Assembly: GCF_018130465.1 (NCBI RefSeq)
Contig: NZ_JAFCKJ010000002.1
Coordinates: forward strand, 744,001 to 808,000
DNA from: Bradyrhizobium canariense
Lineage (GTDB): Bacteria > Pseudomonadota > Alphaproteobacteria > Rhizobiales > Xanthobacteraceae
DNA: 64,000 nucleotides
Reading direction: 5' to 3'
The notes under the pieces were generated by a model, which had not been told where the DNA came from, searched no databases, and saw only the letters and a program-made list of their open reading frames with translations. The position numbers and the translations under genes were made by a program. This document shows positions 8,048 to 17,416 of this stretch, piece by piece (the first letter of the stretch is position 1; every line of letters starts with the position of its first letter).

Positions 8048-9493
8048 ATGTCAGACATCGCCGAAATCCCGGTCGATGAACAAGAGCGTCCGCTGCCGCC
8101 GCCTCCACGCCCCGTGAGGAGCGCGCTGATGGACGGGCCGGTCCTGCGTACGCTGCTCGGGCTGGCCTGGCCGAACGTGATCGCGCTGTCGGCCGGCACC
8201 TGCACGGTGATCGCGGAGACCTCCTATATCGGCCGGCTCGGCGTCGAGGCGCTGGCCGCGATGGCGCTGGTGTTTCCGACAGTGATCCTGACCATGACCA
8301 TGTCGGGCGGTGCGATGGGCGGCGCGGTGGCCTCCGCCATCGCACGCGCGCTCGGCGCCGGTGATCGCGAGCGTGCCGGGACGCTCGCCGCGCATGCGCT
8401 GCTGATCGGCATCAGCTTCGGTCTCGTCTTCATGCTGGGCATGCTGATCTTCGGGCCGCGCGTTCTGGAAATGCTCGGCGGCCGTGGCGACGTGCTGACG
8501 CATGCGATCGCCTACACCCAGGTGTTTTTCGGCGGTGCGGTGCTGCCCTGGCTGCTCAACACCATGGCCGGCGTCCTGCGCGGCACCGGCAATATGAAGC
8601 TGCCGTCGTTCCTGATTCTCAATTCGGCCGCCTGGCAGATCGTGCTCGGCGGCACGCTGGGGCTCGGACTCGGACCGGTGCCGCAGTTCGGCATGCGCGG
8701 CGTCGCCGCCGGCGCGCTGATCGCCTATTGCATGAACATCTGCATCATGGGCTGGTACCTGTTCTCCGGCCGCGCCCGCGTTACGCCGAAGCTGCGCGGC
8801 CTGCGCATCCAATGGGCGATGTTTTTCGACATCCTCAAGGTGGGCGCCATCGCCTGCTTCTCGCCGCTGCAATCGGTGCTGACGATCTCGATCTTCACCC
8901 ACATGCTTGCGAAATTCGGCACCGCGATCCTGGCCGGCTACGGCATCGGTGCGCGGCTGGAATTCCTGCTCACCTCGATCGCGTTCTCGTTCGGCATCGC
9001 CTCGGTGCCGATGATCGGCATGGCGGTCGGCGCCGGCCGCATTGCGCGCGCCCGGCGCATCGCCTGGATCGCAGGCGCGAGCGCCTTCGTCGCCGTCGGC
9101 GCACCGGCGTGCCTCGTCGCGGCCTTCCCCGACCTCTGGGTCAACATTTTCACGGACAGTGCGACCGTGCGCGCCACCAGCCATCAATATTTGTCGACGG
9201 TGGCGCCGTTCTACGCCTTCATCGGCCTCGCCTCGACGATGTATTTCTCGTCGCAGGGCGCTGCGAAGGTGATCGGCCCGGTGCTGGCGCAGACCGCACG
9301 GCTGATCTACATCGCGGCGGTCGGCTGGTGGCTGTCGACGCACGATGCCACCGCGCAAAACTTCTTCTGGCTGGCGGCGAGCTCGATGGTCGTGCTCGGC
9401 CTGCTCTCGTGTTCCAGCGTGGTGCTGACACGCTGGGGACCGCGCGAGAGCAAGGCTGCGATCAGGCCGGCTCTCTCGACCGCGGCGGACTAG
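8048..9493 (+). CDS. MATE family efflux transporter
   Basis: A 481-residue integral membrane protein with about 12 hydrophobic segments in two similar halves. The first half shows LAWPNVIALSAGT and SGGAMGGAVASAIARALGAG, typical of MATE transporters (drug or metabolite/Na+ or H+ antiport across the inner membrane); the second half repeats the pattern at IASVPMIGMAVGAG. The start at 8048 follows GGAGAGGAC. The substrate cannot be told from sequence. Its stop overlaps by 4 bp the stop of the convergent gene. Confidence 0.9.
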   Translation: MSDIAEIPVDEQERPLPPPPRPVRSALMDGPVLRTLLGLAWPNVIALSAGTCTVIAETSYIGRLGVEALAAMALVFPTVILTMTMSGGAMGGAVASAIARALGAGDRERAGTLAAHALLIGISFGLVFMLGMLIFGPRVLEMLGGRGDVLTHAIAYTQVFFGGAVLPWLLNTMAGVLRGTGNMKLPSFLILNSAAWQIVLGGTLGLGLGPVPQFGMRGVAAGALIAYCMNICIMGWYLFSGRARVTPKLRGLRIQWAMFFDILKVGAIACFSPLQSVLTISIFTHMLAKFGTAILAGYGIGARLEFLLTSIAFSFGIASVPMIGMAVGAGRIARARRIAWIAGASAFVAVGAPACLVAAFPDLWVNIFTDSATVRATSHQYLSTVAPFYAFIGLASTMYFSSQGAAKVIGPVLAQTARLIYIAAVGWWLSTHDATAQNFFWLAASSMVVLGLLSCSSVVLTRWGPRESKAAIRPALSTAAD

Positions 9494-9972
9494 CGATGTC
9501 TGTGGCGACGATGGCCACCGCCGCCGACATTGGCGAGCCGCATCAGTTGCGGGATCATCGCCATCATGTCGCCGCCGCCGGCGCCACCGAGCATGCCCAT
9601 GATATCGCCGCCGCCCATGCCGCCGATTCCGGTCGGCATGTAGCCGCCGCCGGCCATCGGCGCGTAGCCGCCGTAATTGGGCGCGCCGAAACCGCCGCCG
9701 AGATTGCCGCCGCCCATCATGCCGCCAATTCCGCCGCCGCCATTCTCCATCATGCGGCTCATCATCGGGCCCATGGTCTGCATCATCATGGCGAAGCGGC
9801 GCTTGCCCATCCTGGCCTTCATCATCTCCAGCATCGGAGCCATCTGGGTCATCATGTCCTCACCGCCGGCACCTCCGCCGCCGAGGAACTGCGCCTTTGC
9901 CGGCGCGCTCGAAATCGAAAACATCAGCAGCACGGCGGCCGCCTGGCAGATCACCTTGTCCGCACCTCTCAT
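9490..9972 (-). CDS. Exported Gly/Met-rich protein
   Basis: A 160-residue protein with a signal peptide (VICQAAAVLLMFSISSAPAKAQ) and a mature part made almost wholly of Gly, Met, Ala and Pro: a Met-rich helix (MMTQMAPMLEMMKARMG, MMMQTMGPMMSRMME), then Gly-rich stretches with GGYAPMAGGGYMP, and a basic His/Arg tail. Met-rich motifs of this kind can bind copper(I), but that is inference. The upstream extension to 10155 is rejected because the signal peptide begins at 9972. Confidence 0.7.
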   Translation of the reverse strand: MRGADKVICQAAAVLLMFSISSAPAKAQFLGGGGAGGEDMMTQMAPMLEMMKARMGKRRFAMMMQTMGPMMSRMMENGGGGIGGMMGGGNLGGGFGAPNYGGYAPMAGGGYMPTGIGGMGGGDIMGMLGGAGGGDMMAMIPQLMRLANVGGGGHRRHRHR

Positions 9973-10072
9973 GGCCTGCTCCTCGCGTGCGTGGCGCCGC
10001 CGGGAGAGCGGAGCCAATCGGACGCACGCCGCCATGGTTACGGCGGACGAGGGCTGGGCTCTGTGAGAAAGA

Positions 10073-10474
10073 TCACGCAGCTGCGGCTGGGAACGCTCGG
10101 TGTATGGCGGCGACGGCGTCCTTGGTCTGTCCCTGCACATAGGGCGCGAGCTCATTCGGCAGCATGTCGATGATCCAGACGAGGCGACACTTCGCCTCGC
10201 CCTCCGCGATCACCTGCACCGAGGCGCTGTAATGCTTCAGACGCTCGTTGTTGATCGCGTAGACCAGCCGCTGCCGCGAATCGTCGCAATCGACCAGCAC
10301 CTCGCGCGCCACGGAGCCATTGGCGAAGGTGACGATGCGCGCATCGCCGTCGAGCTGACATGCCGTGACGAAGCCCGGCGCCAGCCGCTGATGCAGCGCG
10401 CCGAAATCGCGCACCGCGTCCCAGACGTCGTGCGCCGCGGAGGGGAGGGGAATGTCGTTGTGGATGGAGGCCAT
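10073..10474 (-). CDS. SRPBCC (START/Bet v1-like) family protein
   Basis: A 133-residue protein with the polyketide-cyclase-like pattern: an opening ASIHNDIPLPSAAHDVWDAVRDFG, a LHQRLAPGFVTAC segment, REVLVDCDDSRQRLVYAI, and an acidic-to-hydrophobic end typical of the SRPBCC fold, which forms a hydrophobic ligand cavity. The ligand is unknown. It is a single gene on the minus strand with a family-B repeat just upstream. Confidence 0.8.
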   Translation of the reverse strand: MASIHNDIPLPSAAHDVWDAVRDFGALHQRLAPGFVTACQLDGDARIVTFANGSVAREVLVDCDDSRQRLVYAINNERLKHYSASVQVIAEGEAKCRLVWIIDMLPNELAPYVQGQTKDAVAAIHRAFPAAAA

Positions 10475-10535
10475 GGTTGAATCCTGGTTGAGTCATTTGA
10501 TGTAGAGAGGCGAGCGATAGCGCCGTCATCTCAGC

Positions 10536-10640
10536 TGTCATCGCCCGACTTGATCGGGCGATCCAGTATTCCAGAGGCCGCTGTGATTGAATCGAGAAGC
10601 TGCGGCGTACTGGATGCCCCGGTCAAGCCGGGGCATGACA
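10536..10640. repeat. Intergenic palindromic repeat, family B (copy 2, inverted)
   Basis: This is the inverted counterpart of the repeat at 6141-6245: it starts TGTCATCGCCCGACTTGATC and ends GGTCAAGCCGGGGCATGACA, with the same internal CCAGTATTCCAGAGG segment. It sits between the SRPBCC and VOC genes. Confidence 0.75.
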
Positions 10641-10665
10641 ATTTGTGTGGTGAGGCCTGCCGCAC

Positions 10666-11025
10666 TCAGGTGCAAACCGCCTCGACATTGTTGCCATCGG
10701 GATCGATCAAAAACGCCGCGTAGTAAGTCGGGCTGTAATCCTTGCGCGGGCCGGCGCCGCCATTGTCGCGGCCGCCGCTCTTCAGGCCCTCGCCGTGGAA
10801 CGCCTTGACCGCGTCATGATCGCGTGCGCGAAACGCGATATGCGCGCCATCGGCCTTCCGTCCCTTGTTGAGGTGCAGCCACAGCGCCGGCTCGCCCTTC
10901 GGCCCGAAGCCGGCATAACCGTCGCCGCTCGAGCACAGGACATAACCGAGCGGCGCCAGCACCGCGGTGTAGAAGCGCGTGGCGGCGTCGAGGTCGGCAA
11001 CGCGCAATCCGATATGGTCGTACAT
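10666..11025 (-). CDS. VOC (glyoxalase/dioxygenase superfamily) protein
   Basis: A 119-residue one-domain VOC protein: it opens MYDHIGLRVADLDAATRFY and closes AAFLIDPDGNNVEAVC, with His, and Glu near the end, in the places that bind the metal in this superfamily. The reaction is unknown. The start at 11025 is preferred over 11037 because GGAGA lies at ribosome-binding distance before it and homologues typically begin MYDH. It follows the AraC gene by 56 bp in the same direction. Confidence 0.85.
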   Translation of the reverse strand: MYDHIGLRVADLDAATRFYTAVLAPLGYVLCSSGDGYAGFGPKGEPALWLHLNKGRKADGAHIAFRARDHDAVKAFHGEGLKSGGRDNGGAGPRKDYSPTYYAAFLIDPDGNNVEAVCT

Positions 11026-11081
11026 GGTCGTCTCCATTTCCAAAGCGCGCCGCAATCGGCGCGCGCCGGAGACGAACCTAG

Positions 11082-11921
11082 TCAGTTGAGGGCTGGCTGC
11101 TCTTGGAGAATCTTGCGCTCGCCGCGCGAGGCCTGACGGAACTTGGTCGGCGAGACGCCGGCGGCACGGTGGAAGGTGCGGACGAAATTGGAGAGATCGC
11201 CGAAGCCGACGTCATACGCGATGTCGGTGACCGCGATATCGTCGTCGGTGAGCAGCCGCGCCGCATGCCGCAGCCGCGAGCGCACCAGATATTGATGCGG
11301 GGTGACGCCGAGCACGGCGGAGAACAGCCGCAGGAAATGGAAGGGGCTGAGGCCCGCCTGCCGCGCGGCCTGCTCGAGATCGACCTCGGCATGCGAATTG
11401 GCGTCGATCCACAGGGCGGCCTCCACGGCGCGGCGGCGGTCGCGCGCGGACGGCGTGGTCGGCTTGCGCGGCTTGCCCGAGACGACATCGACGAAGCGGC
11501 CGGCGAGGATCTGGCCGACCTCGTCGAGACCGAGGTCGCTGTTGCCACCTGCCGCCGTCTGGGCGAGCTCGCCCAGCACCATCAGCTCGGGCAGCGGCGG
11601 CGTCGCGCCGACCTGCCAGGTGTCGCGCCGGCCGCCGAGGGTGTCGACCAGGTCCTCGCTGAGGAAAAAGGACAGGCAGACGTCGCCAGAGACATGCTCA
11701 TGCGTGCAGGTGTATTCCTCGCCTGGCGCGCCGACCAGCATCGAGCCCGCCACCAGCTCGAAGAAGCCGGCGCGGCATTGGCAGCCGAAGCTGCCCGCGC
11801 GGACATAGGCAATGGAATGGCCGGTGCGGCACTCCGCAAACGGGCTGTCGCCCGGTCCCGCGTCGCAGCGAAACTCGGAGACGGTCATCGAGGGGGTCGT
11901 CAGCAGCGTCGTTGCATCCAT
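11082..11921 (-). CDS. AraC family transcriptional regulator
   Basis: A 279-residue regulator. The C-terminal third carries two helix-turn-helix units: [20 protein letters not shown] and [20 protein letters not shown], followed by [14 protein letters not shown]-like AraC signature residues. The N-terminal part is a cupin-like, Cys-containing sensor region ([14 protein letters not shown]) with no recognised ligand. It starts 9 bp after the stop of the methyltransferase gene, so the two likely form one operon; it is not a fused Ada protein. Confidence 0.88.
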   Translation of the reverse strand: MDATTLLTTPSMTVSEFRCDAGPGDSPFAECRTGHSIAYVRAGSFGCQCRAGFFELVAGSMLVGAPGEEYTCTHEHVSGDVCLSFFLSEDLVDTLGGRRDTWQVGATPPLPELMVLGELAQTAAGGNSDLGLDEVGQILAGRFVDVVSGKPRKPTTPSARDRRRAVEAALWIDANSHAEVDLEQAARQAGLSPFHFLRLFSAVLGVTPHQYLVRSRLRHAARLLTDDDIAVTDIAYDVGFGDLSNFVRTFHRAAGVSPTKFRQASRGERKILQEQPALN

Positions 11922-11930
11922 CCCACCTAT

Positions 11931-12509
11931 CTAGGTGGAGGGCCTCGGCGGGGCAACGGGCAGCAGCACGTCGAACAGCGTCTTGCTGGCGACCGGATGG
12001 GCGCCCTCCAGCGACAGCAGCCGCCGCTTGGAGATGACCCCGCCATAGGGCGAGAGCCGGTCGGTGTAATTGCCGGCCTCCAGCACCCGGTGGCAGGGCA
12101 CGATCAGCATGTAGGGATTTTTGGAGATCGCCTGCGCCACCGAATGCGCGGCGCCGGAGGCGCCCAGCGCCTTGGCAATCTCGTGATAAGTGCGGGTCTC
12201 CCCGCGCGGGATGGTGCAGGCGTACTCGTAGACCCGGCGGTTGAAGCCGGGCACCCCGCTCGCGTCCAGGCTGACCTCGAAGAAGTCGGGATCGCTGCCC
12301 TGCAGCAAACCCACAATGCCCTCGATCGCGAGCTCGGCGTTCGCTGAAGGCCGTTGCTCGCGCGCCTCGGGATGGATCTGGAAAATCCGGCGGCGGGTGT
12401 CGATCTCCCGCGCCTCCGGCAATTGCACGGCGACCACGCCGGTGCTGCTCCAGATGATGCCGCAGCGGCCTATGGTCGTGTCGAATATCGCGTAGCCACG
12501 CCCCACCAT
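11931..12509 (-). CDS. ogt: Methylated-DNA--protein-cysteine methyltransferase
   Basis: A 192-residue suicide DNA-repair protein that moves the methyl group from O6-methylguanine to its own cysteine. The active-site PCHRVL motif is present within NPYMLIVPCHRVLEAG, and the preceding helix-turn-helix (GETRTYHEIAKALGASGAAHSVAQA) is intact. The start at 12509 (MVGRGYAIFDT) is chosen over 12578 because the family begins here. The following AraC gene is almost contiguous, so the pair may be co-expressed. Confidence 0.9.
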   Translation of the reverse strand: MVGRGYAIFDTTIGRCGIIWSSTGVVAVQLPEAREIDTRRRIFQIHPEAREQRPSANAELAIEGIVGLLQGSDPDFFEVSLDASGVPGFNRRVYEYACTIPRGETRTYHEIAKALGASGAAHSVAQAISKNPYMLIVPCHRVLEAGNYTDRLSPYGGVISKRRLLSLEGAHPVASKTLFDVLLPVAPPRPST

Positions 12510-12681
12510 ACACACGCCCCCACGCAATGTACGCTTTCCCCAGACCAGCGACCATAACACCGCCACAATCCGGCGCACCTGGAATCTTGACGAGACGTTA
12601 ACAAGCGTCAGGCCGGCTGCGCCAAAGCGCTTGGCGAGATGCGCCGTCTCGGCTAATCAGGAGCGCGCAGGCAGCGCATCC

Positions 12682-12755
12682 GCGGGCGTAGTTCAATGGT
12701 AGAACGGCAGCTTCCCAAGCTGCATACGAGGGTTCGATTCCCTTCGCCCGCTCCA
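12682..12755 (+). tRNA. tRNA-Gly (anticodon CCC)
   Basis: A full cloverleaf can be drawn: acceptor GCGGGCG pairs with CGCCCGC, the anticodon stem GCAGC/GCTGC encloses loop TTCCCAA (anticodon CCC), and the T arm contains GGTTCGATTCC. The 3' CCA is encoded. The genes to its left look core and those to its right accessory, so it is a plausible island insertion point. Confidence 0.95.
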
Positions 12756-13376
12756 ATTCAAATTATCCTTGCGAGAGAAGGGTTTCTGGCATTTTAGACG
12801 GCGATTTTTTCGTCTTTTCTCGAGATTCCATACAACGACGGTACAAATTGTACGTCCCGAACTGGAGCGGCACTCGCCGGTCGGATTGTTCGACCGCTAC
12901 CCGAGCCTCGCGTCTCGTCGATAGGAACGCGTCTCAAGCCGCATCGGCTCCTCCCGCTTTTGGGAAGGGCGCATTCGAGATTTCGTTGCTCCATGCTTGC
13001 TCCTAAGCACGGCACGCCGCCACAAGGCTTCATCAATGGCGCGATCCTAAATCTTCGTCGTCGCACCAATGCCTCTGCCGGCCAGCCGTACGGGTCGAGA
13101 TACGGGATGTCGATCGTGCCACCCTTGGATCCGCGTCGTTCTCGCAGCCGTGGCGTCTTACTTGAAGTGGCGTCTTACTTGAAGCGCGACCGGCCCGGGT
13201 TCGTACAGCGAGGTCGACGACCCCGGGTGCGAGGGGCTTCCACCGGCGGTTCACGCGGCTACGGAGCTCTCTCAGGAGGCCATCCTCGGTACGCTCGCAA
13301 AACGGAGTGACCGTTGACGGATGTTGTCGATCGCTGATTAGCTAGTACCGAGTCGATCGTCCGATTTGACTGCGAA
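12756..13376. other. Gene-poor stretch downstream of tRNA-Gly
   Basis: About 620 bp with no convincing gene; open frames here lack ribosome-binding sites and known motifs. The one distinct feature is a perfect tandem 17-bp duplication (GTGGCGTCTTACTTGAA twice) at 13150-13183. I did not find a copy of the tRNA 3' end elsewhere in the window. Confidence 0.6.
13150..13183. repeat. Tandem 17-bp duplication
   Basis: The 17-bp unit GTGGCGTCTTACTTGAA occurs twice with no spacing. No gene overlaps it. Confidence 0.8.
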
Positions 13377-13766
13377 ATGCAGTTTTCGCTCGATCAGATA
13401 TTTTCAAGTTTTAAGTTGAGAACGTTCGTGCGGCCAACTGCGGCAAGTCATCTCGCCCAATTTATCCCCTCGGCGACCTCTTGGCTGGACAAGCGCGGCG
13501 CCGCGCTCTACTCGACGCGCCGCAGCGTGCGCTCCCTCAAGCCCTCTCTCCTCGCTTGCATAGAGCTCTCCTTCGCGGTCGGTCTCTACTGGTGGATCGC
13601 GATCCATTTCGATACGCAAAAGCACTTGTGGGTCAGCATTTGCATCGCGCCCCTCCTCCTGCTCCGATCACAGGAATCGGTGGCATTGGGTGTGAGACTG
13701 TTTCGGCGTTATACGGAACTATACAATCCACACCTGCGGGAAGAGAGGGCGAACAGGGCGAACTGA
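13377..13766 (+). CDS. Hypothetical membrane protein, 129 residues
   Basis: The second half looks real: two hydrophobic segments (ACIELSFAVGLYWWIAIHF and HLWVSICIAPLLLLRS) with a conserved-looking loop DTQKHLW and an amphipathic end SVALGVRLFRRYTELY. The N-terminal 50 residues are less protein-like and the true start may lie further in. No function is recognised. About 350 bp without a gene separate it from the end of the convergent AddA-like gene. Confidence 0.5.
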   Translation: MQFSLDQIFSSFKLRTFVRPTAASHLAQFIPSATSWLDKRGAALYSTRRSVRSLKPSLLACIELSFAVGLYWWIAIHFDTQKHLWVSICIAPLLLLRSQESVALGVRLFRRYTELYNPHLREERANRAN

Positions 13767-14116
13767 ACGTCATGGATCAGGGAACCGCGCTGGACCATGG
13801 TGGATCGACATCTTCATCGGCGCGTCCCTCGCCCTTTATGATCGATGCAGATCGATGCCGTCGAATGCCTGCCGCGCGCCGCGGCCGACTAATAGGTTGT
13901 CTGGTCCTTGAAGGCGACATCCGGCCTGGTACGCTGCCCCGGTCGGATGACTGCCGTGGGTTTGTGAGGCGTGGACGACGAACTTATCAGAATGTCGGCG
14001 TTCCGACCCTCGATCGGCTGTTGACCGGACGGGCGGTGCTTCCGTGGAGCGCAATCGAGCCCGGATTTGCGGCGCCCGGATTTGACCATCGCCTTCGGTT
14101 CGCGAGCCGTGCGTCA

Positions 14117-17100
14117 TCAAGGAGCCGAGATCCAATCGACGCGACCTAAGGTCATGTAGACAATGGCACCTCGTTGTGCCCCGAGCACGTGCAGGTATTG
14201 ACCTAGTTGCCTCCTATACGCCGTCCGATCGGTGTCCTTGGGCGCGACGTCGCTCTTCCAATCGAATACGATACGGCCGCCATCGTCGGCTTGCGCAACT
14301 GCGTCGGCCCGCCCACCGATCAACCGCTCTGCGCTCGCGGGAGCCGATCCGAAAATGGGCACTTCCGGGGTGAGCGTTTGCCGGAACGGCTTGATTTCTG
14401 GAAGCTGGATCGTCCGCAGGGCGGTGTCCGCGAGTTCGTCGGCATCCAGTGGAACGCCGAGAGAGGCTTGCGCGACCAACTGCTCTACAAGACTCCTGGC
14501 CCTTAACGCGATCGCATCGCGCGTTTCATCCAATTCGCCGGTCACAAGCTCTTCCATCAGCTTGTGGAGCAGGACGCCACGCATCCGGCCTCCCTCGATC
14601 GAAGTCGCAGGTTGAAGCGGCTCGTCTTCGACGGAGGCGTTCAATATCTGGATCGGGATTACATCCGGATCGCCATCGCTCGGCCTAATCCATCGAATGG
14701 TCGTGGAAGCCTGTTCCAGCCTCGATTGCTCGGCGGCAAAGACCTCGGCTGTCTGCTGGTTTTCCGTCGAACTCGGGAGGACAACCTTCGCCCGCGGTAG
14801 GTGACCGAGTTTCAGTTCGGGTACATCGCCCAGCTTCAGATCCAGCAGCTTGGCCCAGGACGCATCATTGCTCCAACTGAACTCCGGAACGATGAGCATC
14901 TCCATTGCGCGGGTGCAGGCTACGTACAGCAACCGCAGGTTCTCGTTCTGCTTTTCGACGTTCTCGGCCCGGAGGGCGTCTTCCAGTGTTGGTGGGACCA
15001 CTTGGCCGAGCGCCCAGTGCAGACTTTCGTCCTTGCGTCGATAGACGAAGGTTTCGGCGCGGCGCGGCATGGAAGCCCGGTTGATCGGGATGACGACCGG
15101 CCATTCGAGACCCTTCGACGAATGCACGGTGACGATTTCGATCGAGTGGCCATCAGCCTCTACCATGCCTTCCGGATGGCCCGACCCATTGGACCATTCG
15201 TCATCGATGTCCGCGGCGTATTGCGCCAAGCCGCGCACGCCATAGCTCCGAGCGCGCTCGATCAGCCCATCGATGTTCGCAAGGGAGCGCACCGCTTGAT
15301 CGGCGCTGCGTGCCGTCACGATCGCCCGCGCACGAAGGCGCTCGATGGCTTCCGTCAGAAGGAGCGCAGGGGTCGTCCTGTGCACGCGGCGTCGCAGGTC
15401 CTGCAAGATCGTCAGCACCTCGCGTGCCACCCCATTCTCTACGAGAGCGGGGTCGGTTCGTAGCGAGAGCCTGGCGGCTCGCTCCTCGCCCTCCGGCGAG
15501 GGCAAGCTGTGCGTGATATCCAACAATTCCTGCTCCGTGAGGCCGACCAGAGGCCCACGAAGCAGTGCGCCCAGAGCCAAGGTATCGCGCGGATCGGCCA
15601 ACGAGCGCACCAGAGCGACGAAATCCTGGGCTTCCTGTCTTCTGAACAGGTTCTTGCCCGCTTGGGACGCGAACGGCAGGCCCGCTTCTTCGAGCGCCCT
15701 CTCGTAGCGCCACAGATCCGTCGAAACCGGCGCCAGCAGCGCTATGTCCCCCGGCGCCAGCCTGCGGCTCTCCCCGTTGTTCAGCTTCAGCTCGACATTC
15801 CCGATCAGACGCGCGCAGACATCGGCGACAACCGAGGCTTCTTCGTCTCTCGAACTGTCGACTCGCGTCTCGGGCGGAAGCTGGATGGATACCTTCGCAA
15901 CGCACGGAAAACCATGCTGGGCCTCGCCACGCGTGCTTCGCAGGGCCACATAGCCTGCTTCCTGCGCGGAAAGTCTCTCCTCGAAACAGCGGTTGACGTG
16001 CTGCAGGATCTGACCGCGGGACCGGAAGTTCGATGTGACCTGCAATATGCTGTCCGAAAATTGCTCCTCGATGGCCCGGCGAACGGTAAGATAGGTCGCA
16101 AGATCGGCGCCCCGGAAACGGTATATGCCTTGTTTGGGGTCGCCGACGAGGAAAAGCTGGCCCGGATTCAGTCGCCGCGTGTACCAAGGATCGGTACCCT
16201 CTCCGGAACCACATAGCAGAAACAAGATCTCCGCTTGCAGCGGGTCCGTGTCCTGAAATTCGTCCACCAGTATGCGGGCAAACTGTTCACCGGCGGCCTT
16301 GCGGACCCGCGGGTTGGCGCGAAGGACGTCGCGGCAAGTAAACAGAAGATCGTCGAAATCGAGCACGGCCGCCCGCTTCTTGAACGCCTCATAGTCCGCG
16401 AGGACGCCGTCCAGTTCAGCCGAGAAGGTGCAAATGAGGGCTGTCGCAATCCGCCCCATCAACGCGCCATAGGCAGCGCGACAGCGGGCATAGTGCTCTT
16501 CGGCCTGATCCGCGAGGCGATCGCCCGCCTCCCTGCCCATGGCTTTTCGCCACATCGAGCGACGCCGATAGTCGCGCAGGTCGAACGAGTCCTTGCGCAT
16601 GATCGGCAGCGGAGCCGGGTGGGCCAGGCCCCACAGCTCCTCGAAGCCTGGTAGCGGGTCGAAGCGCCGCTCGAAGTGCGAAGCCAGCGCCTCGAGCGCC
16701 GCGACCTCCGGATCGGCCTCGCGGGGCGCGCCGATGTGGTCGCACCACCGCCTGAACTCGCGAACGCTCTCGCTGAAGTCGACGTCGGCGTTCCCGTCGA
16801 GATCCGGCCGCAGGGGGCGTGCCGCGCGATAGCGTCTACGGAAGTTCGCGAAATTTCGCAGAAGCGCCTCGGCGCCCCTCGGATCCCTGCGCGCCACGGA
16901 GGCGATCGGATCATCGTTCTGGCAAGGCCCATCGAGCCGGTTGCGCCACCATTGATCGAAGATGGCGTCAAAGGCGAAGTCGGCCTGGTCGCCATCAAGG
17001 ATTTCCGCGCCCGGGTCGATTCCTGCCTCGATCGAATACGTCGCCAGAAGGTCGTGACAGAATCCGTGGATGGTCGAGCAAACCAGCTCATCGAATTTTG

Positions 17101-17416
17101 CCGCCGCCACGCGCAGAGCCGTCCTTTGCTCCGCGCTTGGTCCGTTCGGCAGGCAAACCCTAAGCTCCTCCGGGACTCGCCCGTCGATCAAGGACTCCAG
17201 ATATTGCGTAATGCGCTGGCATAGTTCTCCGGCTGCCAGCTCTGTAAACGTGATCGCCGCGATCGACCGCGGCTCGACACCGCAGGCCAGAAGCATGACG
17301 ACGCGCCCTGCCAGCAGAGACGTCTTGCCCGTACCGGCGGCGGCCTCGACGATCTGCGTCGAATCGATCTCCGTCAGCGCCCTGAATCGCTCGCGACTGT
17401 CGGCGATCTGCGTCAT
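14117..17416 (-). CDS. AddA-like UvrD-family helicase with C-terminal nuclease
   Basis: A 1099-residue superfamily 1A helicase. Walker A is EAAAGTGKT (residues 24-32), the DEAD-like box is LVDEFQDTDP, motif III is GDPKQGIYRFRGAD, and later motifs include TVHSSKGLEWPVV and LLYVACTRA. A PD-(D/E)XK nuclease closes the protein: GGRADAVAQADDG, then DWK at about 1052-1054 and YRRQLGQYL. This is the AddA/RecB arrangement for end processing with 3'-5' unwinding. It overlaps the upstream AddB-like gene by 4 bp (ATGA). As it lies in an island beside recombinases, it is more likely an accessory or defence copy than the chromosomal addA (inference). Confidence 0.85.
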   Translation of the reverse strand: MTQIADSRERFRALTEIDSTQIVEAAAGTGKTSLLAGRVVMLLACGVEPRSIAAITFTELAAGELCQRITQYLESLIDGRVPEELRVCLPNGPSAEQRTALRVAAAKFDELVCSTIHGFCHDLLATYSIEAGIDPGAEILDGDQADFAFDAIFDQWWRNRLDGPCQNDDPIASVARRDPRGAEALLRNFANFRRRYRAARPLRPDLDGNADVDFSESVREFRRWCDHIGAPREADPEVAALEALASHFERRFDPLPGFEELWGLAHPAPLPIMRKDSFDLRDYRRRSMWRKAMGREAGDRLADQAEEHYARCRAAYGALMGRIATALICTFSAELDGVLADYEAFKKRAAVLDFDDLLFTCRDVLRANPRVRKAAGEQFARILVDEFQDTDPLQAEILFLLCGSGEGTDPWYTRRLNPGQLFLVGDPKQGIYRFRGADLATYLTVRRAIEEQFSDSILQVTSNFRSRGQILQHVNRCFEERLSAQEAGYVALRSTRGEAQHGFPCVAKVSIQLPPETRVDSSRDEEASVVADVCARLIGNVELKLNNGESRRLAPGDIALLAPVSTDLWRYERALEEAGLPFASQAGKNLFRRQEAQDFVALVRSLADPRDTLALGALLRGPLVGLTEQELLDITHSLPSPEGEERAARLSLRTDPALVENGVAREVLTILQDLRRRVHRTTPALLLTEAIERLRARAIVTARSADQAVRSLANIDGLIERARSYGVRGLAQYAADIDDEWSNGSGHPEGMVEADGHSIEIVTVHSSKGLEWPVVIPINRASMPRRAETFVYRRKDESLHWALGQVVPPTLEDALRAENVEKQNENLRLLYVACTRAMEMLIVPEFSWSNDASWAKLLDLKLGDVPELKLGHLPRAKVVLPSSTENQQTAEVFAAEQSRLEQASTTIRWIRPSDGDPDVIPIQILNASVEDEPLQPATSIEGGRMRGVLLHKLMEELVTGELDETRDAIALRARSLVEQLVAQASLGVPLDADELADTALRTIQLPEIKPFRQTLTPEVPIFGSAPASAERLIGGRADAVAQADDGGRIVFDWKSDVAPKDTDRTAYRRQLGQYLHVLGAQRGAIVYMTLGRVDWISAP

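Noticed and set aside
15201-16214. Long frames opposite or out of frame with the AddA-like gene
   Set aside because: The AddA motifs run without break through the same stretch in the main frame.
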